From assembly GCA_027422505.1 (NCBI GenBank), contig JAPQWV010001653.1, forward strand, positions 1 to 64,000: a DNA stretch of 64,000 bases. Direction: 5' to 3'. A program made the position numbers and the translations under genes. The DNA is from Craterostigma plantagineum. Taxonomy: Eukaryota > Streptophyta > Magnoliopsida > Lamiales > Linderniaceae. How positions within the stretch are numbered: the stretch's first letter is position 1; every line of letters begins with the position of its first letter. The notes beneath the pieces are model-generated. The model made no database searches, was not told where the DNA came from, and saw only the letters and a program-made list of their open reading frames with translations. This document shows, piece by piece, positions 48,624 through 61,985 of the stretch.

Positions 48624-49376
48624 AAGAATATAAACTCAACCACCCGTACTAAATGGAAAATTACCAAAACACCCTTAAATTAAAGCACAATAAACTTGAT
48701 CAATTGAATCTTGACTGGGTCGTTGGGGAAATTCAACCATTGCAGTCCACCGGTAGACCAGCCGCCCGGTGTCGGACTGGTCATCCGTTCGAACAGGTCC
48801 GGTGTGGTCAGATCGGTCGGTAGGGTCACCCTAAACGCCGTCCCCTTCGTTGTGCCTCTCTATTCATGCAGATATTCTCAAAACTTATTACGGTACACAT
48901 TAAGATTTAGTGTTTTACGTTCTAGATTTTCGAGATTGTTCGAGTTTGGGTTAATGTTGTTCTTACTGCGCCATGGTTTATCTTGCGTTGTTGAGTTTGC
49001 TTAAAACAGAAGATTGATTATCTTGAAAACTGTAATTCGAGTACAATGTCTTTACCAGGCAGAATGATATTAGATATTTCTGTCATTTTAGTGTTTAGTC
49101 GTCGCGGTAATAGTTTCCCCCTTATCTCTTATCAGTTTTTCTTTTATCTTTTATTTTATTCTTTTGTGTTCGTCGTCGTCGATACTAGATTAGACACTCA
49201 TTTTACCAACTATTGACTTTTCAAGTTAGCTTTGGTCCCATAGTATATTATATTATTGCTGTGTGCATGCTGAATCACAAGTGCCATCTATAATAAAATC
49301 ACGCAGCGCAGAATATGTAATCCCATATTCTTCATTACGCACTACATTACTGAATCACTCCCTTTCGATCTGAGTT
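48624..49376. other. Intergenic upstream of receptor kinase
   Basis: Contains CCGGT-rich words at 48770-48820 and otherwise nothing recognisable; the last few hundred bases likely hold the receptor-kinase promoter. Confidence 0.4.
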
Positions 49377-52300
49377 ATGGATTAGGAAACTCAAACTACA
49401 TTCAAATCTCCGCAACATTAACCATCTCTTCCGTTTTCATAATAAACCTTGTTCTTACATGTTTATCATCATCTACCACTGCTACTGATCGGTCGGCCCT
49501 TCTCTATCTCAAATCCAGAATCACAGATGATCCTCACAACATTATCATGCAGAATTGGACAGCGTCATCTCCAATATGCAGTTGGGTTGGCGTTAGATGC
49601 GGGAAGCGACACCACAGAGTCTCTTCTTTGAACATCTCTTACATGGGCCTCGCCGGCGAAATCCCGCCCCAGCTCGGAAACCTCTCTTTCCTCATCTCCC
49701 TCGACTTGGCAGGTAATAACTTCTTTGGGACGATTCCCCGAGATTTGTCACGCATGCGAAGGTTGAGATTCGTAAGCGTAGGCAAAAATAGATTCACGGG
49801 AGAGGTCCCTTCTTGCTTTGCATCCTTGCCTCGGCTCGAGTTCTTGCATCTTAACAACAACAGCTTTACGAGCTTCGATTCGTTCCTCGCCTCTTTTGCT
49901 AGTAATAACGTATCGAATCTCGACACTTTGGACGTGTCGTTCAACTCTCTCCAGGGTAAGATTCCAGAATCTATAGGAAATATACTTGCTCTCAAACGAC
50001 TGATGATGAGGACAATCAGCTATCAGGTTTTTTACCTTCTTCGCTTTCCAACTTGACGAGTCTGGTATATCTCAATATGGACAGCAACTACATCGAAGGG
50101 ACTTTACCAGAATGGATGGGGAATCTTCGTAACCTTAGTTATCTGATTTACAAGTAAATGGACTCATCGGTTCGATACCGCCGAGCATCTTCAACATATC
50201 AACTCTTGAAAATTTAGGCTTGATTCGGAATCATTTATCCGGCACACTTCCATATGATATGTGTCATCGTCTTCCAGTGCTCAGAGGACTTTATTTAGGA
50301 CGTAATGAGCTATACGGTGAAATTACGCCAAATATTTCATTGTGCTCTAAACTTCAAGTTTTATCCGTGCCATATATAATATTGATGGTACATATTCCAT
50401 ATATTCCTCGGTCAATCCATCACGCTTGAGTGTTCTAAATGTTTCATTATGTCGGCACTAAACTTATTATGTTAATATGCAGGTGAGATACCAAGTGCAA
50501 TAGGGGAACTTGAGGAGCTTGAGATTCTGCAGTTAGGGGTCAATCAACTAAGTGGTTCCGTGCCAATAAACATATATAACATTACCAGCTTGAGAATGAT
50601 TGAACTTGAAGCAAACAGGCTTTCAGGTGATCTTCCATCAAACTTAGGTTATTTCCTGCCTAATCTTGAAGGGCTCTATCTTGGATTCAATAACTTTGGT
50701 GGAGCTTTCCAAGCTCTATCTTAAATTGCTCTAAACTAACTCGGTTGGACATTGAAAGCAACCGTCTCACTGGTCCAATTCCTAGTTCCATAGGAGAAGA
50801 TTTAAGATTCTTACAGTTCTTGGCTTGGGTGCCAATGGTTTTACGTCCAACTCTGAACTGAGCATTATCGATTCGTTGGCGAACTGCAGATACTTAGCAG
50901 AACTAAGAGTTAATGAAATTCCATTATATGGTAACATACCTGCGTCTATTGGAAATCTATCTTCTTCTCTCGCCAAATTGTATGCTTATGGGTGTGGCAT
51001 CAAAGGTAGCATTCCTAATGAAATTGGTAACCTGACAGGGTTGACAATGTTGAATTTACGCAGTAATGATTTGAACGGAGAGATTCCATCAACACTACAT
51101 GACTTACAGAGCCTTCAAGAACTCGCTCTTAGCTACAACCGAATAGAAGGACTCATTCCAAGCGGACTTTGCCAATTAAAGAGTCTGGGACTCATATATG
51201 TGAATGTAAATCAGTTCACAGGTCCAATACCATAATGCTTGGAAAATATATCATCTTTAAGATATATATCTCTCGATAACAATAACTTGAATTCGAGTAT
51301 ACCTTCGAGCCTTTGGAATTTGAGAGATCTCTTAGAACTTAAAATTTCCTCAAATTCTTTAATGGGTTCTCTGCCTCCAGAAATAGGAAATTTGAAGTCT
51401 GCAATATTTATTGATATGTCAATGAATCATCTCGCTGGTGAAATTCCGAGAACATTTGGGGGTTTAATTCATCTAGTTAATCTTTCTTTGGCCTATAACG
51501 ATTTCCGAGGCTCGATTCCCGAGTCAATTGGAAGCATGATCAATCTAGTTTCTTTGGACTTTTCTCACAACAAACTCAACGGGACGATTCCAAAGTCACT
51601 GGAAGCTCTAAAGTATGGAAAATTTTAATGTTTCTTTCAATGGATTATCAGGAGAGATCCCTACTGATGGACCTTTTCAAAATTTCACAAGCCAATCATT
51701 CATGTTCAATGATGCACTGTGTGGCCCCTCAAGGTTCAAGGTTTTATCTTGCCGTGAATCTCAACAACACAGAGCGAGAAGAAGATAATTCTACCATTAT
51801 TCATTGCTATAGGAATCGGAGTCTTAGTTTTTGCCGCCTGCTTGGCATATGCAGCTATGAATATCAAAGGAAATTACTCATACAGTTGTTTCAGATGCAC
51901 CTGCTACAGGACATCCCTTAAGATTCTCTTATTACGAGCTATTGCATGCTACTGAAATTATAGCGAAAATAATATACTCGGGAGGGAAGTTTCGGTTCCG
52001 TTTATAAGGCGTACTAAGAGATGGAACTGCATTAGCCGTGAAAGTATTTCACATTCAATTAGAACGTTCGTCGAGGTCTTTCGAAGTCGAATGCGAAACT
52101 TCAAGGAATCTTTGCCACAGAAATCTCGTTAAAGTCCTCGGCAGTTGCACAAATCAAGAATTCAAGGCGATCGTATTAGAATACATGCAAAACGGCAGCT
52201 TGGAGAAGTTGTTGTATTCCGAAGAAACCAACGTATAAGCATCACGCAAAGACTCGACGTAATGATCGACGTTGGAAGTGCGTTGGAATATCTCCATTAC

Positions 52301-52914
52301 GATTATTCAACGCCTGTGGTTCACTGTGACTTGAAGCCGGGAAATGTCCTCTTAGACGAAGATATGGTGGCCCGTGTTAGCGATTTCGGAATTACAAAGT
52401 ATCTCAATGAAGGAGAAAGCATGATACACACTAGGACCCTCGCAACGCTTGGCTATATGGCTCCAGGTATGTAATGTATGCATACGTAATGGACCTTTAA
52501 ATCAAATATTTGTTTATATAGTTGGACACTATAATATTTTTTTTCTTGTTTTGCTTGAATGAAACAAATATGGGTTGAAGAATATGGTTCGGGAGGCATA
52601 GTTTCCACGAGATGCGACGTGTATAGCTACGGGATAATGCTGCTGGAGACCTTTACGGGGAAGAGGCCGAGGGATGAATGTTTTCGGGAGACATAACACT
52701 CAGGGATTGGGTAAATGGCTCAATGCCCGGCGAAGTTATTCGAGTCGTCGATGCGAATTTGATTGCGACAAACAACCTCGACGAAACACTATTGCAGTGC
52801 GTTGTTTCTATTTTGGAGTTGGGTCTTATTTGCACTGCTAAGTCGCCCGGCGATAGGACAAATATGAAAGACGTTGCTGAGCAACTAAAGAAAATTAGAA
52901 TGCGGCTAACGTAA
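49377..52914 (+). pseudogene. LRR receptor-like kinase, subfamily XII, frame-broken
   Basis: From ATG at 49377 the protein has a hydrophobic signal region, LRRNT_2 motif (DRSALLYLKSRITDDP, NWTASSPICSWVGVRC) and about 15-20 LRRs (GEIPPQLGNLSFLISLDLAG style) to about 51640, a short membrane-region remnant near 51790-51860, then a kinase: [81 protein letters not shown], to a stop at 52914. HCD instead of HRD makes it a non-RD kinase, typical of FLS2/EFR/Xa21-type immune receptors (known). An intron at about 52470-52574 splits the kinase, the XII pattern. About eight frame changes (e.g. 49998 and 50150, each one base lost) and an in-frame TAA at 51233-51235 within GPIP-CLENISSL. Could be a pseudogene or an error-ridden gene. 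Confidence 0.8.
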
Positions 52915-53989
52915 TCCTCTAAAGAAACTTCCGACGCATCGACAAGACGATCGAGAGAGATATGAAAAGGAAGTATACTACCAGGAAAAAAACTGCATAA
53001 TGGTTTATCTCTTATATATCTCCTTCATGTTTGCTTCTCTACAACTAATTAGTTACTGTTTGTTTATGTCTTCTTCCTCCCTTACTTTGAGGTTGCACTG
53101 AGTGCGACTAAGCCGCATATATCCCGTCGCTAATCCCGAGCAGCACTTCATGCGAACCCATTTCGGCGACGGCCCCAGTTTTCACCACAGCGATGGCATC
53201 AGCTCCTTTCGCCGTCGACAGGCGATGAACAACGATAATCATCGTTCTGTTAACCTAACTCGGCGTCTAATGCGCTCGTCGCCTCGTCGAGCAAAAGTAT
53301 TTTCGGGTTTTTGAGGATCACGCGAGCTATAGCTACACACTGCTTCTGCCTGCCCGATAACTGCACGCCCCTTTCCCCGACGTAAGTGTTGTATGCCTTA
53401 GGCAATGCTGATAAGAAGCTGTGTGCGTTTGCAGCTTTTGCAGCTTCGACGATCTCTTCTTCTGACGAAATTCCTAGGTTTCCGTAACATATGTTGTCTC
53501 GAATCGTCTCGTTGAAGAGAATTGGTTCTTGGCTCACTATCCCCATTTGTTGCCTAGCCATCTTGGGTTCAGCTTTCGTATGTCTATCCCGTCCAAGAAT
53601 ATGTGGCCCCAGTCTTGATCGTAGACCTTCGCAGTAGGCTTTTATCACCGTTGTTACCGCTCCCACTTTCTCCTACGAGTGCGTGTATCTGGAGGAAAGA
53701 TGAAAGAGCGATTTCATTTGCGTTGGGAAAAAAGGTGTTATTTGAGCACAGTAAGTAGTACATTCCCAGCGGATATAACCATGCTCAGGTCTCTGAAAAC
53801 GGGGATGTCTGGCCTTGTGGGATATCTGAAGCTAACAGTCTGGAAAACGATTTCGCCTTTTAAAGACTCGATCTTTAGCCCTTTCTTCGATGCTCGATCG
53901 ATCTTCGGTTTCTGATCGACGATCTCGAATATAGAAGCAGCTGCTTCCTTGGACTTCTTGATATTCGCTAAAAGATTGCCGCTCTGCGA

Positions 53990-54545
53990 ATTCCAGTGGT
54001 AAAAACGAACTACCGAACCAAAATTTGGTTACCGAAATTCGGTTTTTTATTTTAAGAACCGAAAATCGAACCGAATTTAATCGGTTTTCGGTTCGGTTTG
54101 GGCTACCGACCGAAAACCAAAATAAAAATAATTAAATTCCTCAATCTTTACAACACAACAAAGCAACTCTATTCGGCTCAGCCGCGGGTTGCCATATTAT
54201 TGGGAAAAAAAATAATATTTTAATACCAAACCCGCATTAGTTTATATATATTAATTAATTTATTACTTATAATGAATAATTAATATTTTAATACCAAAAC
54301 CGAATTAAATTTATATATATTAATATATTAAATATATATTTTTAATTAATATATTAAATTTCTTTTTTTTTTGTTTTTTATTCGGCTAATCGAATTACCG
54401 AACATGAAAAACCAAAAATTTCGGTTTTCAATTTTTAAGAACCGAAAACCGAACCGAACCTCTTTGCTCTGTTCGGTTCATACCGAATTTTAGTTTTCAG
54501 TTCGGTAATTCGGTTAAACCGACTTTTGAACACTCCTGATTCCAA
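53990..54545. mobile_element. Non-autonomous element with ACCGAA/TTCGGT ends
   Basis: Both ends are rich in inverted CGAACCGAA / TTCGGTTCGG words (left about 53996-54120, right about 54400-54530), with an AT-rich core. Candidate ends CAGTGGTAAAAACGAA and inverted CAGGAGTGTTCAAAAG. It splits the ABCB TMD2 remnant. Flanking GAATTCC and GATTCC hint at a decayed duplication; hAT-like is a guess. Confidence 0.6.
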
Positions 54546-55099
54546 TGGATGACTTGCAGGGCAAATAACACCCGGAGAAAAGGCAATTTTCGACGACATT
54601 ATTATAGGTACTTTTTTTCTGTCATTTGCAGATATGAATATTTTTTTAACCTTGAAAACTTCGACAAACTGCTGGTGATAGTGGTTTGTAAGAAGAGCTC
54701 CTACTAGCAGGAGAAAGAATGTTCGCTGAACATGCACGAAGTTTGCGAAGCCTAAGCCAATGCCGCGTACGATTCCATTCACATATTCATTGCTTCATGG
54801 GAGTCTTACACTTGTGCTGATAGTTTTCCATGATTTCTCTTCGCAGCAAAACGAAGCAACCGTTCTTATTCCCCCGACTGCATCGTTAGCTACTTGTCTT
54901 TGTATGTCGCCTGAAAAAACACTTTCGATAGTTCGACGTAACTAATGTCCAAATGAAAGCGAAAGAAAAAAAAAAATTGGACCTTGTTGTTCCCATCTTG
55001 GAGAAGCTTCGCACGCGTAAATCGTTCCATCAACATAAAGGCAAGACGACTATGATGGTGAGCGAAAGCTCCCAATTGATGGCAAAGGCTATTAAGAGG

Positions 55100-56572
55100 T
55101 GATAAGTTAGGAATTTATATTATTTTAACACCCCGTAAAAGCGTGTTTTTTCGATCGTTATTGACCAATTCCCGCTCGAATATCCTTTATTTATGTTTAA
55201 ATTTATTTTCCACAGATGTCCGAGGAAACGAGATTGACGAAGTCAAATAAGGCACTTTTTGAATGATTTGAATCTTTTGGGAGCTTCTTGCAATTTGCTA
55301 CTCTATTTGGGGCAGTCCTGCATATACCAGATTTTGCTATTATTTTGGCAAGAGATGACGTGAAGTGAAGAGCAAATAAGGCAATAGGATATTTTATGCC
55401 AAGAATCACGCAAGGAAATATCAAAATATCAAAGAGTTGGTCAAAATATTGAAAAGAGATCAAATCTTTGAAGATTAAGTCTGCTACTACATTTATAAAT
55501 AAGAGGCTTTTGACGGAAGAGATGGAGGGGAGCGATAGAAAAAGGATTGACGACAGAAAATAAAATATAGAGCTTGGCGTCAAGCGAATAAAAAAGAGCC
55601 GAGCGCTGCGAATTATTTCGCTGCGAGGAGAAGACTCTTGACGGCGAAGAAGACTAGAGAAAGCTAAGAGCGATCCCGAGGGTCTCCAAGGCGTTTCTTC
55701 CGTCGTTCACACGACGGAAGACGCCGCGGCGACGCGTGACGACTCGAGCATCTTGAGGGGCGAATTCTATACCTTTATTATCTCGTTTTCAACAATGTTT
55801 AATTCATTGTTGATTTCGTTTATTCCCATGTTAGCTTAATTTCTTTTGTGATTTAGACCATGTTAGGTCGATTATGACTACGTATTAATACAATTATTAT
55901 TTTATTTAATTATATGATTTGAGTTATGTATTCTTTGTTTGTGCTTCATATGCGTACGTGTGATTGGCCTCCATGCGTATGATTATTGATTGGTTTATGA
56001 GACGGACTAAGTGATTAGACCGATTAGAACAAAACATTGAATACCACTACGTAAAACCAAACAGAGATGGAATTCGGTTTCGTATGTGGTGTCCGAGACC
56101 TTAGGCGCCGAAAGCGTCTAAACTCGGGGAATTCACGAAGATCGAAGGCACGTATAGGAACTACAGTCATATAGACATATAGTTGATTGGTTCTCTGTTA
56201 CGTAGGGTTGCTATTGCGGGACAAACGAGTAGCACATATGTTAGGAAATTCTACCTTGACTATGATTCATATTGATTAGATAGATTAGATTGCATGAGGA
56301 CGTAGGATTAATTCGTGGCCGAGCATGTGTCTTAATCACGTCGTCGTCTACTGTTCTATCCTCATCTATTTTATTTGGGTTTATTTTATTATTTGCGTCT
56401 TTTATTTCTTTTAATCAAATCATTAAAACTATAAAAATCCCCTTAGTCTAAATTAGAATTAGAAATATTATCTTAGAATCAATCGAGCTGTCTTCGTGGA
56501 TCGATACTCGGACTTCGTCCGTTTTATACTACTTGCACGACCTAGTACACTTGCTAGTATTTGAGCGTGTCA
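55100..56572. mobile_element. Solo LTR inserted in ABCB pseudogene
   Basis: 1473-bp sequence starting TGATAAGTTAGG and ending GCGTGTCA (TG...CA), flanked by AGAGG (55095-55099) and GGAGG (56573-56577), a near-match 5-bp duplication. No PBS or coding sequence, so it looks like the product of LTR-LTR recombination. Length suggests Ty3/gypsy, but the family is not certain. Confidence 0.65.
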
Positions 56573-57552
56573 GGAGGCCAGCCAATGCATGCTCCGTTCT
56601 GAACTGCTAACAGTAATGTGTCGACGACGAGGTTTCTCAGCATCGAAGCATCGGTGGAAAGCCTAGCACCTATCGCCCACTGTACTAAAAACAAGATTTT
56701 TTCTACTACAAAGGCGAATGATGCGTAATAAGAAAGAAAACATTTTTTTTTCGTACCTCGAGTTTGCAGGGTCGTCGAACCAGCCTATTTCTTGTTGTAC
56801 GACTTTTTCGAGCATCAAAGAATGAATCCTTTGGACGAGCTTTCCACCCGAGATTCCAAACATGAAGTTCTGAATAGGAGCACCAAAAACACGGCTGCAG
56901 CTATGGACCCTACTTAGCAAGGCTGGAAGCTCGGGCGGTTCAGCTGGGCTAGCCTTTTGATGGTCGACTTGTGCGTATTCGAGCCATCAGTTTTACTTCC
57001 TTGGCCTTTATCTTCACTCTCCTTAGATTCGTGGCTGAGAGCAAATTCAGAAGAAAACTGTTCGAAGGATGAAGATCTTCGTTCGAAGGAGAGTTTGCAA
57101 ACGGTCATTCTTCGGGCTTGAGAGGCAATGAATCGTTCATTTCTTCGTTGTTCGGCACCTTTTCCCTCTTGCATGCGAAGGAGCTGATGGTAGGCTCCAT
57201 TAGGTTCTTGAATCAGTTCACTATGAGTCCCTGCATGTATAGTTTTAGGACTACCCGAGCTGAGTTTGCAGATTGAAACAACATTAAATTTTCGGACCAA
57301 ATGTTTTACCGTGCTCCACTAGTTTCCCGGCATGAGAACATCTATGAGATCGGCGTTTTTCACATTAGAGAGACGGTGGGCGACGACTACAATAGTTCGG
57401 TTTGGCATAACTTTCTCGAGAGCATACTGTACATTAGCTTCAGAAGCCATCTCTAAAGCACTCGTTGCTTCGTCTAGGAGTAGAATCTCCGGGCTTTGAT
57501 TAGCCATCGTATGACGCCCTGCGAAAAACAGCAAGAATCTCAACACCTTCAT

Positions 57553-58190
57553 CTAATGAAGAAAACAGAATCATAATCACTTAAATCAAGTCTTTACATT
57601 TGGGAGTTTGTCGATGAACTCAGCACAGTTATAGCAGTTCTAATCTTCATCAGTAGCATCGTTTTCGGAGTTTTTTTAAAAAGAGGAACGATTCTATTTC
57701 GTTTAAAAAAAGAGGAACGGGTTCTCAAATGACTGAAATACCCTTACTAAAAAACTGGTTAAGTAGGCTAACCGACTCATTAACAGCGAAAAGATATTCG
57801 AGTTTTATTCGAGTGAGAGAATGATCGAATAGACAACTCGAATAAATGCTTATCCGACTTATTAATAGCGAAAAATTATTCGACTTTATTCGAGTTGAAA
57901 CCAGAACTCGAATGACGTACTCGAATAATTAATCGAAGAGATAAGGTGACTCGAATAATGTGCAGAAATTTTAAACGAATAAGCCACAATATCGAGTATC
58001 TTATCGAGTTTCCTTTTCCAGTAGAAACTCGAATAAGGAACTCCTATACGTACTCGAATAAGCTGTACTTTAAAAAGCTCGGAAAGAAAATTAGACACAA
58101 ATCACTCGAAATCCCTAAATCTCTCGCGCACTCTTTCGAAACCAAATCGCATACTCGAAAAATCGTACACAAACCCACGCATAACCATCA
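57553..58190. mobile_element. Left terminal region of ULP1-bearing Mutator-like element
   Basis: After the ABCB fragment, a direct pair TTTAAAAA(AA)GAGGAACG at about 57675-57718 and then a dense run of CTCGAAT/ATTCGAG words from 57795. No gene. The element boundary probably lies at 57555-57680; the exact TIR and target duplication were not identified. Confidence 0.5.
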
Positions 58191-61100
58191 ATGGGGAAAC
58201 GAAAAGCGAGTTCATCTGAGCCTTCCGCGCCTGTGCGTAACGGGTGGATGAGCAAATCGACGCCGGTAGAGCCACGGTGAGTTTTTTGTCGTATTTTGGG
58301 TTTTTGTCAAATCGAATTGGTTGAACGCATTTCTTGGTTAGATCTTTCGTTTGTAGCGTTTAATCGACCGATTTTGATGTTAAATCGTTGCGTAAACGTC
58401 GTAATCGGTCGGATTTTTTGGCAAAATCGTTTTCACGGCTTTTCGAGTAACTATTCGAGTTGTTAGGGTTCGAATAGCTGCTTGACGTTTCGAGTGATGG
58501 TTTACTCGAATAATCACTCGAATAACAGTGAATTTTATGTGTTTTTTGCGTTTTCAGGTCTATCTTCCGACGAAGTTGCCGGCGGACATGTTCTACCATG
58601 CCACCCTCACTCTGAACTCGCATTACATGTCGGTATGCGAACGCATCCGTACGCTTTTGAACGAGGAGGAAATGGAGGAGATGGTGAGACGGACCCAGTT
58701 CGGGAACTTGATAAAGGTGGCCCGAAACCACTACAACTCGAACATGATCCTGTGGTTTTTGATGAGCCGGGAGGTGGAGTACATGCCGGAGTCGAAAGAG
58801 TTCTGGATGGTCGTTCGTGGGCGGCCATTAAGATTTTCATTGGTCGAGTATTGCCTACTCACGGGCCTCGACTGCGGCGCAAACGAGCCGGAGATACCGT
58901 CATCGAACGAGTTTGCGGAGAGGCATTAGCCTGGTATTAATTCTATTTTTTTTATCTTTTTGATTCGTTTTTTACTTCGATTTCAAAAACTAACGTTTGT
59001 TTTATGGCTCGCAGGCAAGCCCGTTATATATTATATCGATTTGGATAAGAAAATCACGGAAATGATCCGTGACGCCGGTGGAGCCTCGGGCATGAATCCC
59101 GAGAAATTGAAGATCGCGGTCCTTTATTTTGCCGTCGGGGTGCTAGGGAGCGGAGGGTAAAGAAGGACTTGAAGGTCAAGGACGAGTGGCTCCGTCTGGT
59201 GGAGGACTTCGACCGCTTCAACGAATATCCTTGGGGAAGGATATCATTCGAGGAGGTCATTTATGGTCTGAACAAAGAACCTCGTGGGGAAGCACATGGA
59301 GATGACATCGAGGGAAAAAAACCCAAACAACCCTCGATATCAGCGGCTTCGTAATGCCGCTTCAGGTAATTAGTTTTGTATTATTATTAAGACATATTAT
59401 ACTTATTTTAACTTACTTTTACTCTCTTTTATCAGGTTCTGGCGTACGAGTGCTGGCCGACCGTCGGGCAAGAATTCGCCGTGAGAAGAGCCGGCGAAGG
59501 GCTCCCTTACCCCGTATGTGCCATTGGAAGACCACATTTTACGGCAAGAGCTCTGCTCCGGATGGCAAGCGGTCGAGCGTGCATTCGGTGCCGTGGCGAT
59601 GGATGTAAGTATATTTATTTATTTATAATATGGATTTATTTAGATTGCGTTTTCTAAATTGTACAAATACACAGGACGTGCGGTGTTGCCTTACACCGAC
59701 CGATGCTGAAGCCGATTCAAGGCACTTCCGCACGGTCGCCGGCTTTTGTGGCAGCCGGGATGATGCCGTAGCCCAGAGGATAGTGGAGCATCTTCTAAAT
59801 GGGCTGCAGGTCTACTGCACCGACCATCGGCTTGCTCCGTCTCCTCCTCGGCCGTCTCCTCTCCGAGGCCGTCTCCTCCGAGGTCTTCTCCTCCGAGGCC
59901 GTCTCCTCCTCCTTCCGGCTCAATACGCCCATTTCGATAGGAGAATGGACAGGCTGGAAGGCGATGTACGGGACATGCGGGCGGAGATTAGGGAGCTGCG
60001 CTCGATCGTGCTCCAAGGTATGTCTGTTTATTTTATAAGATTATATTGATATTACGTAAAACTAACGTAATACTCTAATTTTGTAGCCCTTGAGAGCCTG
60101 ACGCGCTCGATGGTGCGGGACGTTACGAGAAGCTACGATCAGGACATGCCGCCTCCTTCGCCTTCCCATTCGCCGCCGAGAGGGAGTCGGGACATGCCGC
60201 CGCGGTCGCCTCCTCCTTCGCCTCCTCATTCGCAGAACGTGACGGAGAGTCGGGAGCAGGGGGCGAGGATGTGGAGATGGAGGACGAGATGGATGTAGAT
60301 ATGATGGAGGCCGCGGCCGTGGCGGCGGAGAGGGCCGCGGCGGAAGCGGCGGCAGCGGCGGCGGCGGAGAGGACCGCGACGGAGAAAGGCGGCGGCGGAT
60401 AGGGCGGCGGCGGAGAGGGCCGCGGCGGAGAGGGCCGCGGCGGAGAGGGCCGCGGCGGAGACGGCGGAGGCTGAGGCGGCGGAAGCGGAGGCGAGGTTCG
60501 AGAGGGCGGCGGCGGCGGCGAAAGGCAAGGAAGGCGGCGTGGGCGGAGAGGGCCGCGGGGAGTCGAAGGCAAAGAAGGCGGCGGAAGCGGAGAAGCAGAA
60601 GGCCGCGGCGGAGAGGCGGCCACGGACGGAACGTGTGAAGAAGAAGTCGAGGTTGCTGTCGAGTCCGTATACGCCGACGCCCGATTCGACCCCTCGCGTG
60701 CAATACAACGCCAAGCGGACATAGAGCAGATCATCGGCGAGAGGGTGAAGAGTTGGGATGCCGTCGCGGCGGAGGTGGCAAGAATGGGCGCAAAGGAGGA
60801 GCGGCAAGGAATGCTCCAAGCGTACGACAAGAAATTCTTTGCCGAACTGTCCACAGCGAAAGTGTGGCTTTCGGATGAGGTATGTGTGTTTTTTGCTAAA
60901 TATGTTCCAATATTTCGTTTGATAACATTATATGCTATTTATTGCAGCACGTCAACGAGGCATTCTGCGGGTTCACGGCGATGCAAGAAAACTGCGTGCA
61001 TGCGGAGCGAATCGCGTACGTGAACACCAACTTCCCACATGCAGTCAAGATGGAGTCCGCCAAACCGCGACCGTGGAACATGTCCTCGTTCGAGCTATTC

Positions 61101-61629
61101 GCCACGGGAGAGTTCAATGCGATATACAGTAGCAAGCCGTCACTTCACTGGAGCCAAGCGGATGTGGCCGTCATCCCATTGGCATTTAACGCGCATTGGG
61201 TGCTCCTCGTCGCTCGGTTCAAGGAGAGGAACATCCTCGTTTTGGATTCCGACCGCAGCAGCGATTCGGACTTGAGGTTCATGACGCCGTTCCTCGATCC
61301 TTTGGCCGAAGTGATACCGCTGATGCTTCAACACGTAGGCGTGGAGCAAGATTCCGTGGAGAAGTTTGCTTGGGTGCGGTGCCCCAATTTCCCTCAACAA
61401 GTCCTCAGGTAATTTTCTTATTTCTCACTTTCTTATTTTCTATTTCTTAAACCTGAAATTGTTCTATTTCTCGAACAGCGGAGAGTGCGGTATGTACATG
61501 CTTAGGGCGGCGATGTCTCTGTTGATCGGTAACAGAGATGATCTCTACGCTTTGGACGATTCTAAAGTTTTGTCGTTTAGAAAGTTTTTGACGATATATA
61601 TTTATTTTAACAATTGGGATATTGTATGA
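58191..61629 (+). CDS. DUF1985 + ULP1-like cysteine protease (C48) carried by Mutator-like element
   Basis: Starts MGKRKASSSEPSAPVRNGWM (exon 58191-58276). Exon 2 (about 58558-58929) is DUF1985-like: ADMFYHATLTLNSHYMSV, RRTQFGNLIKVA, RGRPLRFSLVEYCLLTGLDC. Next exons give KIAVLYFAVGVLG, DFDRFNEYPWGRISFE and LAYECWPTVGQEFA. A low-complexity Ala/Glu/Arg region (60290-60640) and a coiled-coil-like stretch lead to the protease: LSDE joined by an intron (60879-60948) to HVNEAFCGF, then catalytic His in FNAHWVLL (61194-61196), Asp in LVLDSD (61245-61247), Gln in FPQQ and Cys in SGECGMYM (61486-61488) across the intron 61409-61478; stop at 61629. ULP1 proteases cleave SUMO from targets (known); plant Mutator elements carrying ULP1-like genes are described. 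Frame breaks near 58925, 59158, 60390 and 60650. The triad is intact, so activity is possible if the frame is. Confidence 0.82.
60300..60640. repeat. GC-rich 15-bp tandem repeat in ULP1 gene
   Basis: GCCGCGGCGGAGAGG repeats several times in a row at about 60417-60465 with degenerate copies across 60300-60640, encoding AAAER units. GC content jumps far above the rest of the window. Confidence 0.85.
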
Positions 61630-61985
61630 ACCGTTTTAGATATATTTGTATAGATTTTTTGATTTGGAATTGTTCTGTGTTATGGTTGGTTGAGTTGCTG
61701 TTGAGGTTGTTCAGAGTGTTCAAGGTTCAGTGTTGTTTTTTTTTCAAAATTTCACTGTTATTCGAGTAAAAGAGCTCGTTCGAATAACGATAATTTAACC
61801 GAAGTAACGTATTCGAGCGTAATCCGAGTACCTCATAGCACTCGAAAAACGTCGAACTTCACTGTTATCCGAGTTAACAGTTTGTTAGAATAATGTTACA
61901 TTTATCGAGTTTCGTATTCGAGTCTACTCGAGTACAATACGTACGCGAATAATTTAAAAGTCGAAATATTGTTTTTATATCATGA

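Larger units (their letters stand above)
53102..57552 (-). pseudogene. ABCB (P-glycoprotein/MDR-type) transporter, 3' half, interrupted
   Basis: Minus-strand pieces in order: end of NBD1 (57552-57319) [26 protein letters not shown]; linker (57300-56914) GTHSELIQEPNGAYHQLLRM; TMD2 (56920-56663) ISGGKLVQRIHSLMLEKVV and QEIGWFDDPANS; more TMD2 at 55080-54550; NBD2 (53666-53102) [39 protein letters not shown] (signature LSGGQ changed to LSGRQ) and [16 protein letters not shown]1 and the NBD1 Walker A are absent; the fragment ends where the Mutator element begins. A solo LTR and a second element are inserted in TMD2. ABCB proteins export auxin, alkaloids and other compounds at the plasma membrane (family knowledge). 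This copy cannot make a full transporter. Confidence 0.85.

Noticed and set aside
48711..49004. 97-codon plus-strand frame
   Set aside because: No domain, biased composition and no splice or promoter support; probably repeat-derived.
53102..53314. Plus-strand 70-codon frame
   Set aside because: It is antisense to the ABCB NBD2 end.
60062..60854. Long minus-strand frames rich in Pro/Arg/Ser (up to 243 codons)
   Set aside because: They are antisense shadows of the GC-rich Ala/Glu repeat of the ULP1 gene; no domain and no promoter of their own.
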